From contig NC_089583.1 in NCBI RefSeq assembly GCF_019320115.1, positions 82,787,928-82,851,927 of the forward strand: a stretch of DNA of 64,000 nucleotides. The letters run 5' to 3'. This DNA is from Miscanthus floridulus (lineage: Eukaryota > Streptophyta > Magnoliopsida > Poales > Poaceae). This document shows positions 13,092 to 24,534 of this stretch, piece by piece (the first letter of the stretch is position 1; every line of letters starts with the position of its first letter). The translations under genes and the position numbers were made by a program. Under the pieces are notes generated by a model. That model was not told the DNA's origin and searched no databases. It saw only the letters and a program-made list of their open reading frames with translations.

Positions 13092-13103
13092 GTTTTATAG
13101 GGG
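13092..13103 (-). promoter_or_regulatory. Possible TATA box for the antisense ORF of element A
   Basis: The minus strand reads CTATAAAACA here, about 170 bp before the ATG at 12921. Element B has CATAAATAC about 170 bp before its equivalent start. The matching spacing suggests the antisense gene has its own promoter. This is inference only. Confidence 0.4.
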
Positions 13104-13640
13104 GCGACGGACGTGAGAAGGGCAACCGTCCACCTCGATCTCCGGGCCTACCACGCGCACCACCGCGTCACGTCATGGGACATGCGCCCGCGGTCCCTAT
13201 CCTCTCACCCCAAAAATCACGGTGGACGGTTCACCTTCCCTAGGTGAATCCAAACTCTCTACCCACCTAGGAAACGCAAGCCACGAAGGCCTTTTTCCCT
13301 TTGGCCCACCTAGGGCCCAGAAGCTCGGCGGCTGGCCCAACTGAGGAAGGGTCCGCGAATGATCTGAAATCAAGGGCACAAGCACCAGTTAGGTCAGCCC
13401 TAAATAAAGTTCCCCATGAACGGGATGCCACGACCCTCTTGGAAAAACATCCAGTTGATGAAAAACTAAGTCCTTCACCCTTACCCGCGAAGGGACCGAT
13501 ACAACCCCTCAGACGACTCTACTCGAATCACCTGAGGGCTCGGGGGCTACACCCATCGGGTGCACTCGCGCGCACCCTCTGGCAAAGTGACTTCGACAAA
13601 ATCAAAAAACACCCTCTAGGCAGTTCTACTCGAATCACCT
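13104..13640. other. Noncoding stretch before the PPT of element A
   Basis: It lies between the antisense ORF promoter and the polypurine tract. The phrase ACTCGAATCACCTNGAGGCT occurs twice (about 13519 and 13628), each time followed by a CGGGGGCTAC-type purine run, so the tract region is duplicated. No gene is seen. Confidence 0.5.
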
Positions 13641-13657
13641 AGAGGCTCGGGGGCTAC
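13641..13657 (+). other. Polypurine tract of element A
   Basis: AGAGGCTCGGGGGCTAC stands directly before the 3' LTR start TGTCGGGG at 13658. This tract would prime plus-strand DNA synthesis. Element B has the same motif next to its 3' LTR on minus. Confidence 0.75.
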
Positions 13658-15138
13658 TGTCGGGGACCTAATACCGGGATACTCCAGAAGGTGGAACCAA
13701 TAACCACCAAACGTTAAAAACTTCTAGACGCATAAGAGCATCGTTTCATCCCTTGTTCGGATGACAGGAATTTGGTTCTGCCTCGCCTGATGCCTTTTTG
13801 AGATAACTCTGCCTTGCCCGAGGGCTCAGGGTTAATCTCCGTCTCACCCGATGCCTTTGAGACGGGCTCGGTCCCGCCTGAGGGCCGAGGGATAGACTCC
13901 GACTTGCCCGATGCCTTTGAGGTGGCTCTGCCTCACCCGAGGGCTCAGGGCTAGTCTCTGTCTTGCCCGATGCCTTTAGAGCGGGCCCAGTCTCGCCCGA
14001 GGGCTGAGGGATAGATTCCGCCTCACCCGACCCCTGAGGAGCAGGGTCGGTCTTGCCAAAGAGATAGGGATTGGTCTCTGTTTCGCCCGACGATAGGGAA
14101 CGAGTCTCACCCTGCTCCATATCTGAAGACTGGATCCATCTTACCTGACAACTTCTTCCCATTCCCTCAAGATGATAGGGACAGGACGAGATAAGACGTT
14201 CGGGTCAACCATGGCTCCAAGAACCATACCCTATGCCCTAGTAGGAAAAGTACTATCAGGGGATGATGGGATGGGTGCTTTAGACCCTTCCGGGTGCTGC
14301 AGGGCCCAAAAGGTTGTATAGGTGCGTGCCCCTCGCCCTGTAGAGTTGTAGGCGCCGCCTTCAGCTCTAGGACACGGAACCCGATGAAGATATACGACAA
14401 TCGCTACGCTCCAGAAAAGGATTTGCTATCTCCACGAACGACAGGTATTCCGTCACCACGCTATGGACCCGAGGGAGCGGCGCCCGCTTCCCGACCCCTC
14501 AGGTCCGCCAAGTCAGAAGGCCTTGACCACGGTGTTACTCTAGACCCCGACCCCTCGTCCTCTCGACAAAGACTCACAGGAACCAGAAGGCGTGCGGAGC
14601 AAGGCTGGGAATGGCTAATAAGTCAAAACCACTATACTGCAGCCCATACCCTGCGTAGGACAGCATTCTGTAATCAACCTGACATTCTACAAAAACATCG
14701 ATAGTATTATAGGCACTTATCTTCCTTCGCACTCATCAGAATGAAGAACTAGGCTGGGTAGACGTGAGCCCCAAGATTAGGTAAAGCCCTCATCCTTGTA
14801 AAGCCACCCCCTTCATCTATAAAAGGGGATGCTCTTCTCCCATCAAAGGGACGGACTTTTGGAACAGAACAAGAAGACACATACACACAGTCAAGCGGCT
14901 ACGAAGCTCTTGACCTCCTTTCAACCCTTCCATCAGAGACTTGGGATCAGTCCCTCTCTTGATCATTTGTACCCCTTACTACAGACCGTTCACGGTGCTA
15001 ATAACACGAGCAGCAACAAACTGGACGTAGGGACATTCAGCCTGAACCAGTATAAATCTTGTGTCCTTTAGCGCACCATCCAAGCCTAACGCGCATTACT
15101 ATAAATTTACTTGCCGGTGCTCGTACGAAACACCAACA
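13658..15138 (+). repeat. 3' LTR of element A
   Basis: It starts TGTCGGGGACC after the polypurine tract and ends ACGAAACACCAACA, giving TG...CA ends and 1481 bp. A TATA box (CTATAAAAGGGG) lies at about 14817-14828. The LTR of element C shows the same CTATAAAAGGGGATGC and a shared phrase GAACCAGTATAAA near its end, so A and C are one family. The partner 5' LTR is outside the window, so the target duplication cannot be checked. Confidence 0.8.
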
Positions 15139-15159
15139 GCTTACGTGTCACTTGTTGCC

Positions 15160-15275
15160 GCCGGGGTTTAATAAATTCAAACTCAAAAAAACCATGAGAC
15201 CTAGAAGTCGAACCCGGGAACCAGAGCAAGTAATAGACCATCTTCACCACTACGCTAGATGCCTAGTAGTGTTGA
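15160..15275 (-). mobile_element. Possible tRNA-derived SINE
   Basis: On minus there is an A-box-like TAGCGTAGTGGTG (15257-15245) and a B-box-like GGGTTCGACTTC (15215-15204) about 30 bp further on, then a run of T (15191-15185). That is the order and spacing of a pol III promoter from a tRNA. The ends and target duplication are not resolved. It could also be a decayed tRNA gene. Confidence 0.4.
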
Positions 15276-15413
15276 CATGTCTTTGGAATTGTATATGTTC
15301 TCTGTGTGGATAGGTTGACTTATATATTGGATATATCCCCTGCAAGTGGAAACAGATCTGTGCCCGTTGGACTTGTGATGGCAGCAACGGCGACGGCAAA
15401 GGTGGATCCCAGT

Positions 15414-15953
15414 CAGTGTTTGTCTAAACGGATTAAACGGCCATTTAAACGGTCAGTAAACGGTAAATGATGGTAAACTATTTTGTTTAGGGGGTAAACA
15501 GAAATTAAACGGTTAACTGTTTAAATGGTCAAAAAATGAGAAAACGGTCTAAACGGCCTAAACAGCATTAAACAGGCTAAACAGCTGTTTAAACGGCTGT
15601 TTAGGCGAACACGAGGTAAATCTAGTTCAGTTTTGTATGGATAAATTTGTATACTTAAGTTTATTATATTTATAAATGTGTACACTTGATATGTTACATG
15701 CATAAATATCTATATTTGGTTCTTTTCATATGCATAAGTATATATACATACCAAAATAATTAAGTTTTACTTGGATAAATATGTATAAATGCTAGAATAC
15801 TTGATTTTTTACATGCACATATATAATTATATGTATTTTTTTAAGTACAAAAACGTTTAATTCGTTTAACTTCGTTTAAACACTGTGTAAACAGTCTAAA
15901 CGCTAAACGAAGAGCGACTGTGTAAAGACAGTTTACCGTTTAGGAAAACATTG
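15414..15953. mobile_element. Non-autonomous hAT element, 540 bp
   Basis: The left end reads CAGTGTTTGTCTAAACGG. The right end, reversed, reads CAATGTTTTCCTAAACGG (15 of 18 match). The flanks carry a perfect 8-bp direct duplication ATCCCAGT (15406-15413 and 15954-15961), as hAT transposases make. Subterminal parts are packed with TAAACGG/CCGTTTA motifs in both orientations, probably transposase binding sites. The middle is AT-rich and has no coding capacity. Confidence 0.9.
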
Positions 15954-15961
15954 ATCCCAGT

Positions 15962-16904
15962 GTGCTGCGGTGGCTCAAGCATCCTTTTGGAGGCTAAGTG
16001 ATGGGTCTTCTCGATGGAGCACGGTGGCATTGGCGTCCATCGTGTGCCGTGGCAGAGGCGACAGATCCGATCCGCATGTCTCCTTTCTCGCCTTTTCATG
16101 TTCGCTTCACTGTTTTGGTCCTTGCTTGAACATGAGGTATACAAGAAACATTGTATCATTTTAGTTCTAGTTAGACCAATGATGATGAAAAGAATTAGAA
16201 GGTGGCACTGGATGGTTTTCTGTCGGTGTGTGTCACTTGCAGATCTGTCTAGGAAAACAAACAGGCCCTTCGCTTCTGTCTTAAACTATTTTTTCTATCC
16301 AGTGCTTGATTCTACATTTCTGTTTCGTATGTTCCAGTGCCACCAGTGAGTCCTTATGGTATTTTGAACTTATAACATATCTGAGGCCACATTTCAGGTG
16401 CCAATGATGTCTACATGGTTGTTGGATGTATTAGGATGCAGCTCATATGTTTGCTTTATGTGTCTTGTCCTTGTTGACAACCAAGTTATCCATTTAGTTC
16501 CCAACAAGATGAAGGCATCAAAAGCAAATCAATACTTTGTGTCCATCATTCACATGACTGAGGCCACTAATTAATGTCTAAGCTGCACATGTTGCTACTG
16601 ATACCAACGATGATCACTACCACTTGTTCACTGATATTCTACTTGTGAAAACTGAGGAAGCTCAATTAACTACTGAAATTGTAATGGTTACAACTTCATT
16701 AACTGCTACTCTAGTTTGAGTTATATATATCTATATGGTGCTACTCTAAATTTACAAGAGGTCGTACCATGAAAATTGTTAATAGTTGTTAAAGTTGCAC
16801 TTTGGTATGAGTTATGCACTTCACTGATGGATCTTTGTTGGATTATTTTCCTCTTCAGTGATCTTATTACTGAGGAAGCTCTCATCGTACTGCACACTGA
16901 TGAA
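15962..16904. other. No gene seen; sequence upstream of F-box pseudogene
   Basis: 15962-16100 is GC-rich and continues the sequence that the hAT element split. It is possibly an old exon, but no family was recognised. 16100-16900 is AT-rich with short ORFs and no supported feature. Confidence 0.4.
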
Positions 16905-17520
16905 ATGGAGGAGGCTCCCAACAAGAGGAACACACTAGCCAGCCTCACAGAGGATGTCATTTTCGAGATCCTCTGCCGCCTCCCCGCCCGCTCCTTGTTC
17001 TGCTACAAATGTGTCTGTCTCTCCTGGAAAAACCTCATCTTGAACCCCAACAACCATAAGAAGCTGCCCCAGACTATGGTCGGCTTCTTATACGACAGTG
17101 AGAATGGCAATTGAAACTTCACCAGCGTCATTCGTTGTGTACGCCCTCGCTCCTTGGAATTCGTGCCCTTCAACATTGATAATGTAGCTCTCTTAGATTA
17201 CTGCAATGACCTCATCCTATGCTAATGCCTTAGGCCATGGATACCGCTATGTTGTCTGTAATCCAATAACCTAGAAGTTTAAAATTCTGCCGCCTAGCAC
17301 CTATGATGTTGGCTATGCTATTGGTGAGGCTCGCTTGGCATTTGATCCGATAGCCTCCTCATACTTTCATGTGATTGAATATGTGGATGTCAACGCTGTG
17401 TGCGAAGGTGTGGATATCTATTCATCTCAAACTACAGCAAGGATCTATAAGGAATCTGAATGGGGCGAGCATACTGATGTGATATTTTACAGACAACCAA
17501 GTGTGCTAGTAGAAAACTGA
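16905..17520 (+). pseudogene. F-box protein pseudogene
   Basis: From ATG 16905 the frame gives an N-terminal F-box: LTEDVIFEILCRLPARSLF followed by CVCLSWKNLI. F-box proteins bring substrates to SCF ubiquitin ligases by binding SKP1. The frame stops at TGA 17112. Reading on in the same frame gives about 36 sensible residues to TAA 17223. A shift of one base then restores protein-like sequence (YRYVVCNPIT), with a TAG at 17271, up to the final stop at 17518. So at least three stops and one frameshift break it, and the product would also be short (about 205 residues) against 350-450 for usual grass F-box proteins. It lies about 170 bp inside the end of a CACTA element and may have been carried by it. 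Confidence 0.8.
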
Positions 17521-17689
17521 CATGTGGAACAACAAGGAACCAACACATGGTCTAGTAAGAATCTAAAACGTGCAAGAACCAGAGGTGGCCATGTTGTGCA
17601 ATAAGAAGGTGACACGTACTCGAACCATCTTCAATGCAACCAGCTATAGCATGTACACGTGGAAAGCATCTCCAACGAAAGCACCCATC

Positions 17690-17925
17690 AGCATGGCAGC
17701 CCCCTGCCATGCATGCCAAAACAATTCTATGACATTCTGTTTTCGTCATAGATCAAGCCACTTCTATGACAATTTGCGAAAATCATCATAAAAGTTCAAG
17801 TATGACTGTGACTTCTATGACAAACCAGTTTTTGTCATAAATTTGTCATAAAACTAAAATTATGACGAATTTGGCTCCTTCAGTGACGAAAGTTGATATT
17901 ATAGAAGTGGATATTCCTAGTAGTG
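17690..17925 (-). mobile_element. Terminal part of a CACTA transposon
   Basis: Read on minus from 17925 the segment starts CACTACTAGGAATATCC, a CACTA-type terminal repeat. The next 230 bp hold about nine copies of a TTTGTCATA / TATGACAAA-like motif in both orientations, as in the subterminal repeats bound by CACTA transposases. The element extends leftwards. The partner end was not found in the window, so its size is unknown. Confidence 0.65.
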
Positions 17926-17959
17926 ATAGCCTATTAAAAACTCTACAAGATCACTAGAG

Positions 17960-19932
17960 CAATTTGTTAGTACGCTAAACGGCAAAATGTAATTTTGCTC
18001 TAACTCTACAAGGGTTGCAAGCCACCTACCTAACAATTCTAGTTGCTATAATCTCTAGGCACACAAGAGGCTAAGTCACTACTCACTAACAGCTGTCAAC
18101 AAGGCTACACTAAAGAGCTCCACTAGATGAAACTAAAACTAGCAGGCAAACTCTCAAATCTAGCTACACTAAAGAGCTTGCTACACAACTAGTTTGCAAG
18201 AATGTGAGTGAATAGGGTGATTATACCATCATGTTGAGGAATGAACCAATCACAAGATGAAAGCCAATCAATCACCTAGAGAAATCCAATCACAAGATGA
18301 CACGTGATTTTTCTCCCGAGGTTCACGTGTTTGCCGGCACGCTAGTCCCCGTTGTGTCGACTAACACTTAGTGGTTCGGCGACTAATAGGTATCACGCAC
18401 CTAGCCAACATATGGTGCCACAAGAATCTACCCACAAGTGAGGTAACTCAATGACACGAGCAATCCACTAGAGTTACCTTTTGGCGCTCCGCTAGGGAAG
18501 GCACAAGACCCCTCACAATCACCAGGAGACAGCCATGAACAATCACCAACTCGTGTTGATGCTCCTCCATTGCTCCAAGCCATCTAGGTAGCGGCAACCA
18601 CCAAGAGTAATAAGAAATCCACAGCCACAACAATCCCCAAGTGCCACTAGATGCAATCATTCAAGCAAATATACTAGGAAGCACTCACAATCTCACTATG
18701 ATTATGAATTAAGGATGGAGATGAGTAGGAGGTGTTTGCTTAGGCTCACAAGGATGTCAACAATGTCAAAGTGCTAAGAGTGAGAGCCCTAAGCTGGCCA
18801 CCACCTATTTATAGAGTCCCAAGGCTTAAGGAGCCGTTGGGCTATCGAAGGGGCACCGGATGCACTGACTGGACGCTGCCCTACATTCAGTCATTGAGTC
18901 CGATCGCTCCTCTGAGCCACTTAGAGCTTGCCACATCATGTGTGTTTGAATTTGATCGTTGGTGCCATAGCGTGCGTGCGTTAGCCACTCACCGAACGTG
19001 CCTCTACATGTGATCGGACCCAGAGCGCTTCAGCGTCTGGTCAACAACAGAGAGCTCCCAGAGCGTGTTTTTTGTGATCAAACGCGTTAGGTCAAAGCTG
19101 ACCGGACGCACCACCGAGTTCGGTCCTCACATGGCTCACGACAGTGGGTTACGTAAGCATACGTAATCATCGACCTGATGCCCCCCTACGTGTCCGATCT
19201 CTGACTTCTTCTAGGGTTCCGGTCGCGAACCTACCTTACGCCTTCTCTGCTTGCCCTGACCTAACGCAACCGTGAGTTAGGTCCAGCGTACGGTCCTTGC
19301 TCGGCCTTCTCGGCCTCGAGCAGTCCCACTGACCGGACGCGTTAGGTCAGAGTCTGGTCATTGTGCAAGCAGAGTCTGGTCACTGCCTTTTTCCTCCGTT
19401 TATTTTTCTAACTCTTCAACCACTTCACCCTTGCTTCTAAGTTGCTAACCATAAAGTGTGTAACTTGTGTGCATGTGTGTTGGCATTTTTCAAGCATTTT
19501 ACAAGGGTTAATTGTTAGCACACTAGGTCCCTAATGCATATGCAAGAATCATGTCACCTAGTGACACTCGATAAATCGCTTAGCCAAAGATTTCCCTCTT
19601 TATAGTATGGCTATCGATCCTAAACACACTTACACCCTCTATGGTGTCTTGAGTGCCAAAACAAAAACATATTTAATACCTTTGCCTTGATCTACTTGGT
19701 TTTTTGTTTTTCTCTTTCTTCTTTTTCAAGTTTGAGCTTGATCACCATCATTTTATGTCCATCTTCAACTCCATGGACTTCATCTTGCTCCACCACTTGG
19801 ATTGGACTATCTTATCTAATTCACACACTTAGATCAAATGTTAGTCATAGGTTTCACCAATTATCCAAAACCAAACTAGGGCTTTCACTAGTCTTGAGCC
19901 CTCTTGGTGTGTCCCTCCCTTGTGGTACCAAC
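17960..19932 (-). repeat. Copia-type LTR, probably SIRE/Maximus-like
   Basis: The minus strand starts TGTTGGTACCACAAGGGA at 19932 and has a TATA box (CTATAAATAGG, about 18805-18815). It holds several TGACCGGACGC-type phrases that I associate with LTRs of this lineage in grasses. The left end near 17960 is uncertain (TGTTAGTACGC on plus) and no target duplication matches. No pol domain is present, so it is a solo or fragment LTR. The family name is from memory of its style, not from a search. Confidence 0.5.
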
Positions 19933-21629
19933 ATGGTCGAGTTCCTCAATGGCGAAGAAAATAAAAAAGAGTATGACGAGTTGGTACCATGCATTATTCT
20001 CTCTTAAGAATAAATTTGAGAGGCATATTTTGAGGGCTTCTCCTACAGTGTAGCCTAAAAAACAAGACCCTTAAAGCAGGGGAGCCCTGAATAAAAAGTA
20101 GGGACCCTGTTTTGACTTTTGAGGGCTACTTTTGGAGTTGCTCTAGAGACTTTGACCTTTAACATTTTTTTACTTTTTGAACCTTTTGAGAGGGACCTTT
20201 CATCATTTTACATGCCACGATACCACTAAACACGCACACTCACGAACGTACACACATCTCAATTAACGCCTCTGAGAAATTGAGCTGAACTGTCCAATCT
20301 CGAGATTGACAAAGTCACCACAGATGACTCGCTATTGATGGACACGTCACCTACCGCTGAAGCGAAAACATCGTTAAATTGTGAAATAAATTTAGAAAAA
20401 AAATCACCATTTCGCTTCAAAGCAAGGGTACAAACACTTAAGCCCCATTAAATTATATTGAGTTTGACCAAATTTATAGAAAAGATCACCAATATATGAC
20501 ATCAAATTTTTATCATTAGATACGACGATGAAATATATTTTCTCATAATCTATTTATTTAATGTCATAAATATTATTACTCTTCATTGTAAAGTTGGTCA
20601 AACTCAAGATAGTTTTACTTTGAGTGATTCTAGGAGTTGATTTTATATAAAAAAAACCTTGACTTAGTGGGGCAGTTCGGCTGGTCAGTTTTTCAGCCGG
20701 AATTCACTGTCCTCGGCTAAAAACACTGTTCATCCTCTCACAAATTCCTCCAGATTCATCCAGATTCCTCCCAGCGAACAGGGCCAGTGATTTGCTGCCT
20801 CCGCGGCTCCGACGATTCTTATTAATTTACTAGGGCTTACTTGGTAGAGCTTCTACTGGTATAGATTTTCTGTGAGAGCTAATTCTCTAATTGGAAATAT
20901 TTTTCTATGATTTTTTTGATAAATTCTATGCATATAGTGCCTTGTGCATGGAGTGAATTGGGAGAAACTATTTTTTCAGTTCGAAGCCCCCCTAGTTCAC
21001 TTCATAAAATCAGCGTATAATCGTTTCTGTTTAGCCGAGCTTCTAGATCCAGCCTGCAAGCTACCTTTGAACCTCTTCCAGACATGGTCTAACATGGGAT
21101 GAACGAGTGGGAGGGGGTGAGTGCAATCCATCTCAGGAGGATAGAGACATGCAGTTGTGCAAGAGGCTTCGGGACAACAGTAGCGGGCCGGTAGCACAGC
21201 ATGCCTTAAGTCTTACAGCTAAGCCCATCTAGATTTTCAGCCTACAAGACTCTCTCACTCGCTCATTTGGCCCAATACCTAATTTTTCTTCGGTCACTAG
21301 GCCCCCAAAATCTCCCCTAGCACAGCCCAGATTTTGAAAGTCCAAAACCCAAACGACGATGCAGAGGCGTGCGGTGATGTCTCGCACGGTAGACGGTACG
21401 GTGCGTCGGCGAGTCGGTGCAACAGAAGCTGTCCACTACGTACTCGTATACTTACTACTGAATACTACGTGTGCCAGTACTCACGGCGAAAACCCCGGCT
21501 CCTAAAACGGATCCGCCATTCCGTGCCGCTGCAGATCGCAGCGCGCTGGGCGCTGGCGCTGCGGCCGCGACAGGGGATTCACGTGCCAGTGCCACGACGT
21601 ACGCGCGGCAGCAGCTGGTCGCTAAGAAG
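19933..21629. other. Intergenic DNA with an old palindromic MITE
   Basis: 20450-20625 is a decayed, roughly palindromic AT-rich element: GAGTTTGACCAAATTTAT on the left against TTGGTCAAACTCAAGAT on the right. 20670-20790 resembles the GTTCGGCTGG-type MITEs. 21330-21630 is GC-rich with no recognisable product. No gene is supported. Confidence 0.5.
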
Positions 21630-21746
21630 CCTGTCGCTTGCTCGTAAATGATCGTAAATTTCTAGTCAGGAATAGTGTTTTTCTCTCACATCAAATCAGC
21701 CAGCAGTAAATAATCCACGATACGATATGGCCTCCCGAACAGGCTA
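21630..21746. mobile_element. MITE, GTTCGGCTGG-type family
   Basis: The ends read GCCTGTCGCTTGCTCG and, reversed, GCCTGTTCGGGAGG. The core TTTTTCTCTCACA and CAGCCAGCAGTAA is shared with the copies at 50859-50986 and 51363-51534. It is about 117 bp and has no coding. Confidence 0.7.
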
Positions 21747-21806
21747 AGGGTCGGCCAAGCGCAGTGGCGCACCGCTGCTGCCGCCGCCCCAAGCAGGCAA
21801 ACACCG

Positions 21807-22599
21807 TGTTCGGCTGGTTGGGACTGGGCTGGCTGGGGCTGGAGTGGGCTGATCCATGTTGTTCGGCTAGTTGGGGCTGGGCTGGTTTGACTTCATCATG
21901 TCCATTCAAACCTGCTGTTCGGCATACATTTCAAACCTGCTGGCCGGCATACATGTCCATTCAAACCTGCTGGTTGGCGCCACATTTGTTGAATTCAGGC
22001 GCCCACAATTGCTGCGAATGAACAGTAGACTATACCAACCATTTAAGGCGTACATTTCATACAAGACAGACAACCAGGTGTCAATAGTCAGTACATTTGT
22101 CAGATACAGCACAGTAGAAGCATGTTCCCAGTGGAAAAAAAAATTTGTATCTAAGACAAGGCCAATAGGGCACATATGAAATTCACTGAATAACACAAGC
22201 TACATGATGGAACTGCCAAAGGACAACAGTTGATCGATCGATTTACAAATCAAGAGAACAACACAACATAGGTAGGGAGGCCACCATTCTTAAACTGGCA
22301 GCAAGGTCAGCTGCCTTGCTCAAACACAGGTCCTTATAGATGACCGCCCTCTACCCTTAACAGCTGCTTTGCTACCTCTACCACTACCAGCCACTGGGAA
22401 CCCTAGTGGCGCGACCGAATGAGAGAGGGAGAGGGGGCGATGACGGCGATTGAGGGAGGCGGCTGGTAAGGGAGAACCCTAGTGGCGTGACCGAATGAGA
22501 GAGGGAGAGGGAGAGGGAGACCAGCGCCGGCAGCCTGGTATATATACCGCTGGTTTGGGCTGAAATGATCAGCCCACTCCAGCCTCAACCAGCCGAACA
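21807..22599. mobile_element. Non-autonomous TIR element, 793 bp
   Basis: The left end reads TGTTCGGCTGGTTGGG and then GGCTGGAGTGGGCTGATC. The right end, reversed, reads TGTTCGGCTGGTTGAGG and continues GGCTGGAGTGGGCTGATC. The left copy has about 15 bp extra inside the repeat. The middle has a duplicated segment (AACCCTAGTGGCG at about 22400 and 22473, each followed by GACCGAATGAGAGAGGGAG) that looks like captured 5' leader DNA. No transposase is present and no clear target duplication was found. Confidence 0.7.
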
Positions 22600-22699
22600 A
22601 GGCGTAGTGGCGAACTGGCGAGAGCGTAATAGCACGTCCCATCGCACGGCAGGCCAAACCTCGTATAGACGTCTCGGGGGCAGTCCAGCGTGACTCGTG

Positions 22700-22867
22700 A
22701 TGAAGCAGAGGAGAGATCTGGGGACGCAGGTGAGGCGAAGCATAGCGAGCGCCGAGGGCCCCTTGCTTGGCCCTGATGGAGTTTTGGTGAAAGCTGCTGA
22801 GGCCTGCACTGCACTGCTGCGCGGGCTCACTGGTAACGGTAAGCTTTCACTCGCTCCATCTGGGTAG
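22700..22867 (+). other. Small ORF or captured exon, doubtful
   Basis: A 55-codon frame (MKQRRDLGTQ... ending at TAG 22865) contains GPDGVLVKAAEACTALLRGL, which reads like protein, and a good splice donor (CG|GTAAGC) at 22839. It may be the first exon of a lost gene. No family was recognised and nothing downstream continues it. Confidence 0.2.
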
Positions 22868-22919
22868 GATACTAGGGGTAGGATGGTCACAACTAGTCGA
22901 AGGCATCGTCATAAGGTAA

Positions 22920-23150
22920 GGGCCTGTTTAGAATCCAAAAAATTTTGCGCAGTACCCGTCACATCGAATCTTGCGGCACATGCATGGAGTACTAAATGTA
23001 GACGAAAAAAAACTAATTACACAGTTAGTCGAGAAATCACGAGACGAAACTTTTGAACCTAATTAGTCCATAATTAGACACTAATTAACAAATACAGACG
23101 AAATGCTACGGTGAGCCAAAATCCAAAAATTTTTGGATCTAAACGAGGCC
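22920..23150. mobile_element. MITE, GGCCTTGTTTAG type (Tourist-like)
   Basis: The ends GGGCCTGTTTAGAATCC and, reversed, GGCCTCGTTTAGATCC form inverted repeats. The flanks carry TAA on both sides (22917-22919 and 23151-23153), the 3-bp target of PIF/Harbinger elements. The core ACTAATTACACAGTTAGTC and AATGCTACGG recurs in related copies elsewhere in the window. Confidence 0.8.
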
Positions 23151-23416
23151 TAAACTAGCTGAACTGCTTCGTCCTCGCTCTTGTGACTTGTCTCTTGTTC
23201 TGTGGTTCAGGCCTGTATTGAAAACACGAGGGGCTTCAAAATTGATGTGATGGAAACTAAACAAGGCCCTACTAACCGGCCAGAGGTGTGCGACGTTACG
23301 GCGTGCCGCCGCAGGACCACGGTGCAGTCGTGCAGATATGGCTGGATGTAGTACTGCTGCCTGTTTGTATTGTACAGTACGCTGAGCGAGCCGTTGGGTC
23401 TTGAGAAAATGCCACT

Positions 23417-23660
23417 GGGGTCATGTTTAGATTGCAAAAAATTATAACCCAATGAATAGTAGCACTTTCGTCTTATTTGGTAAATATTGTCCAATCGTGG
23501 ACCAACTAAGCTCAAAAGATTCATCTCGTGATTTTCAACTAAACTGTGCAATTAGTTATTTTTTTTACCTACATTTAATGCTTCATGCAAACGGCTAAAA
23601 ATTGATGTGATGGAGAAAGAGTGAAAAAATTTGGAATTTGAAGGTGATCTAAACAAGGCC
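23417..23660. mobile_element. MITE, GGCCTTGTTTAG type
   Basis: GGGTCATGTTTAGATTG at the left faces GATCTAAACAAGGCC at the right. The interior ACTAAACTGTGCAATTAGTT is shared with the copies at 42731 and 57223, in the opposite orientation. No coding. Confidence 0.75.
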
Positions 23661-24344
23661 TGGTATTTTCTCACGACACGATACAAAATTCGAAAGAAAA
23701 AGATGATCTAATAAGTGCGCGCACTGAACGCGGCAAGCTCTCGGTTCTTCCACCGTTCCACTCCATGGCCATGGCTCACCGCAGGAGCCAGGACTCCTCA
23801 CCCGGCGAGGCGGCCCGGCGCCAGGGGCAGCAGATCCGGCGCGTGACGAGCATTGAAACGGGGCGCAGGTGCAGCTGCAACTGCAGCAACCACAACAACT
23901 GCTACTGCGCTGCGCCGCGCTCCTCGACACTCCACCGGGGTCGCAGCCAGCAGCCCTGCCACTGCCACTCCTGCAACGGAGGTTGAAGCGCGCCGCCCGA
24001 GAGCGCATTGAAATGTCGCCCGAGCAGTGGCGGCGGCGGTTCCGCGGTTGCGATCGCCGGATCGGGCTCCGAGCGCTGTTCAATTCCTGCGGCCTGCGGG
24101 CCACGCCACAGTAACTGAGTCAGTGGGGCCTAGCGCCCGACGTGCCCGTGGGCCGGGGAGGAGACATTCCGTACGGCCCGCGGTACGGGCGTTGCTGACA
24201 CCCGGGCTCGCGAGGCCCCGTGCTGCTCTGCTTTCTTCCCGATGCCACGTCAGTGGGGAGTACCGCTCTGACGTGGGCACCAGCGCACTCATCGTGTTGG
24301 GTGCTGCGGGCGGGCGGCGGGCCCTAAGCCAGTGACGTAGTAGA
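23661..24344. other. GC-rich stretch without a recognised gene
   Basis: Overlapping ORFs up to 151 codons lie on both strands. They are rich in Arg, Cys and Ser and appear in every frame, as expected from GC-rich DNA. No domain, splice pattern or homolog was recognised. It might be the leader of a decayed gene. Confidence 0.3.
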
Positions 24345-24534
24345 TGTGTCAGTGTGCATTAGGAACTTTAGGAAATGTAACACATCAAACTTTTGATATA
24401 TGCATAGAGTATTAAATATATACGAAATAAAAAACTAATTAAACAGTTAGATTGTATTTTGCGAGACGAACGTTTTGAAGCCTAATTAGTCAACGATTGG
24501 ACAATTATTACCAAATACAAACGAAATGCTACAG
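24345..24534. mobile_element. Truncated MITE at the edge of element B
   Basis: The family core is present (AAAAACTAATTAAACAGTTAG, CCTAATTAGTCAACGATTGG, AAATGCTACAG). The sequence then passes directly into the LTR of element B at 24535, and the rest of the MITE (about 50 bp with the right end) is missing. The left end is also eroded. Confidence 0.7.

Larger units (their letters stand above)
1..15138 (+). mobile_element. Tat-type Ty3/gypsy element A, 3' part
   Basis: In + order the segment holds an RNase H remnant, integrase, noncoding DNA with tandem repeats, an ORF on the opposite strand (12921 down to 9668), a polypurine tract and a 3' LTR (13658-15138). The same order is seen in mirror image in element B at 24535-39854, which supports one element. 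Its 5' part lies outside the window. A solo LTR at 4007-8638 interrupts it. An additional RNase H before integrase and an antisense extra ORF are known traits of the Tat lineage. All coding parts carry stops or frameshifts, so the copy looks dead. Confidence 0.8.

Noticed and set aside
15262..15271. CCTAGTAGTG, the same word as the CACTA end at 17916-17925
   Set aside because: It points the same way as the other end and so cannot be its partner. It lies in a SINE-like segment and has no subterminal repeats beside it.
19687..20007. 106-codon plus ORF
   Set aside because: It spans the end of a copia-type LTR and has no recognisable domain.
23649..24335. Overlapping ORFs on both strands in a GC-rich island
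   Set aside because: Open in nearly every frame, rich in Arg/Ser/Cys, no family match and no splice chain.
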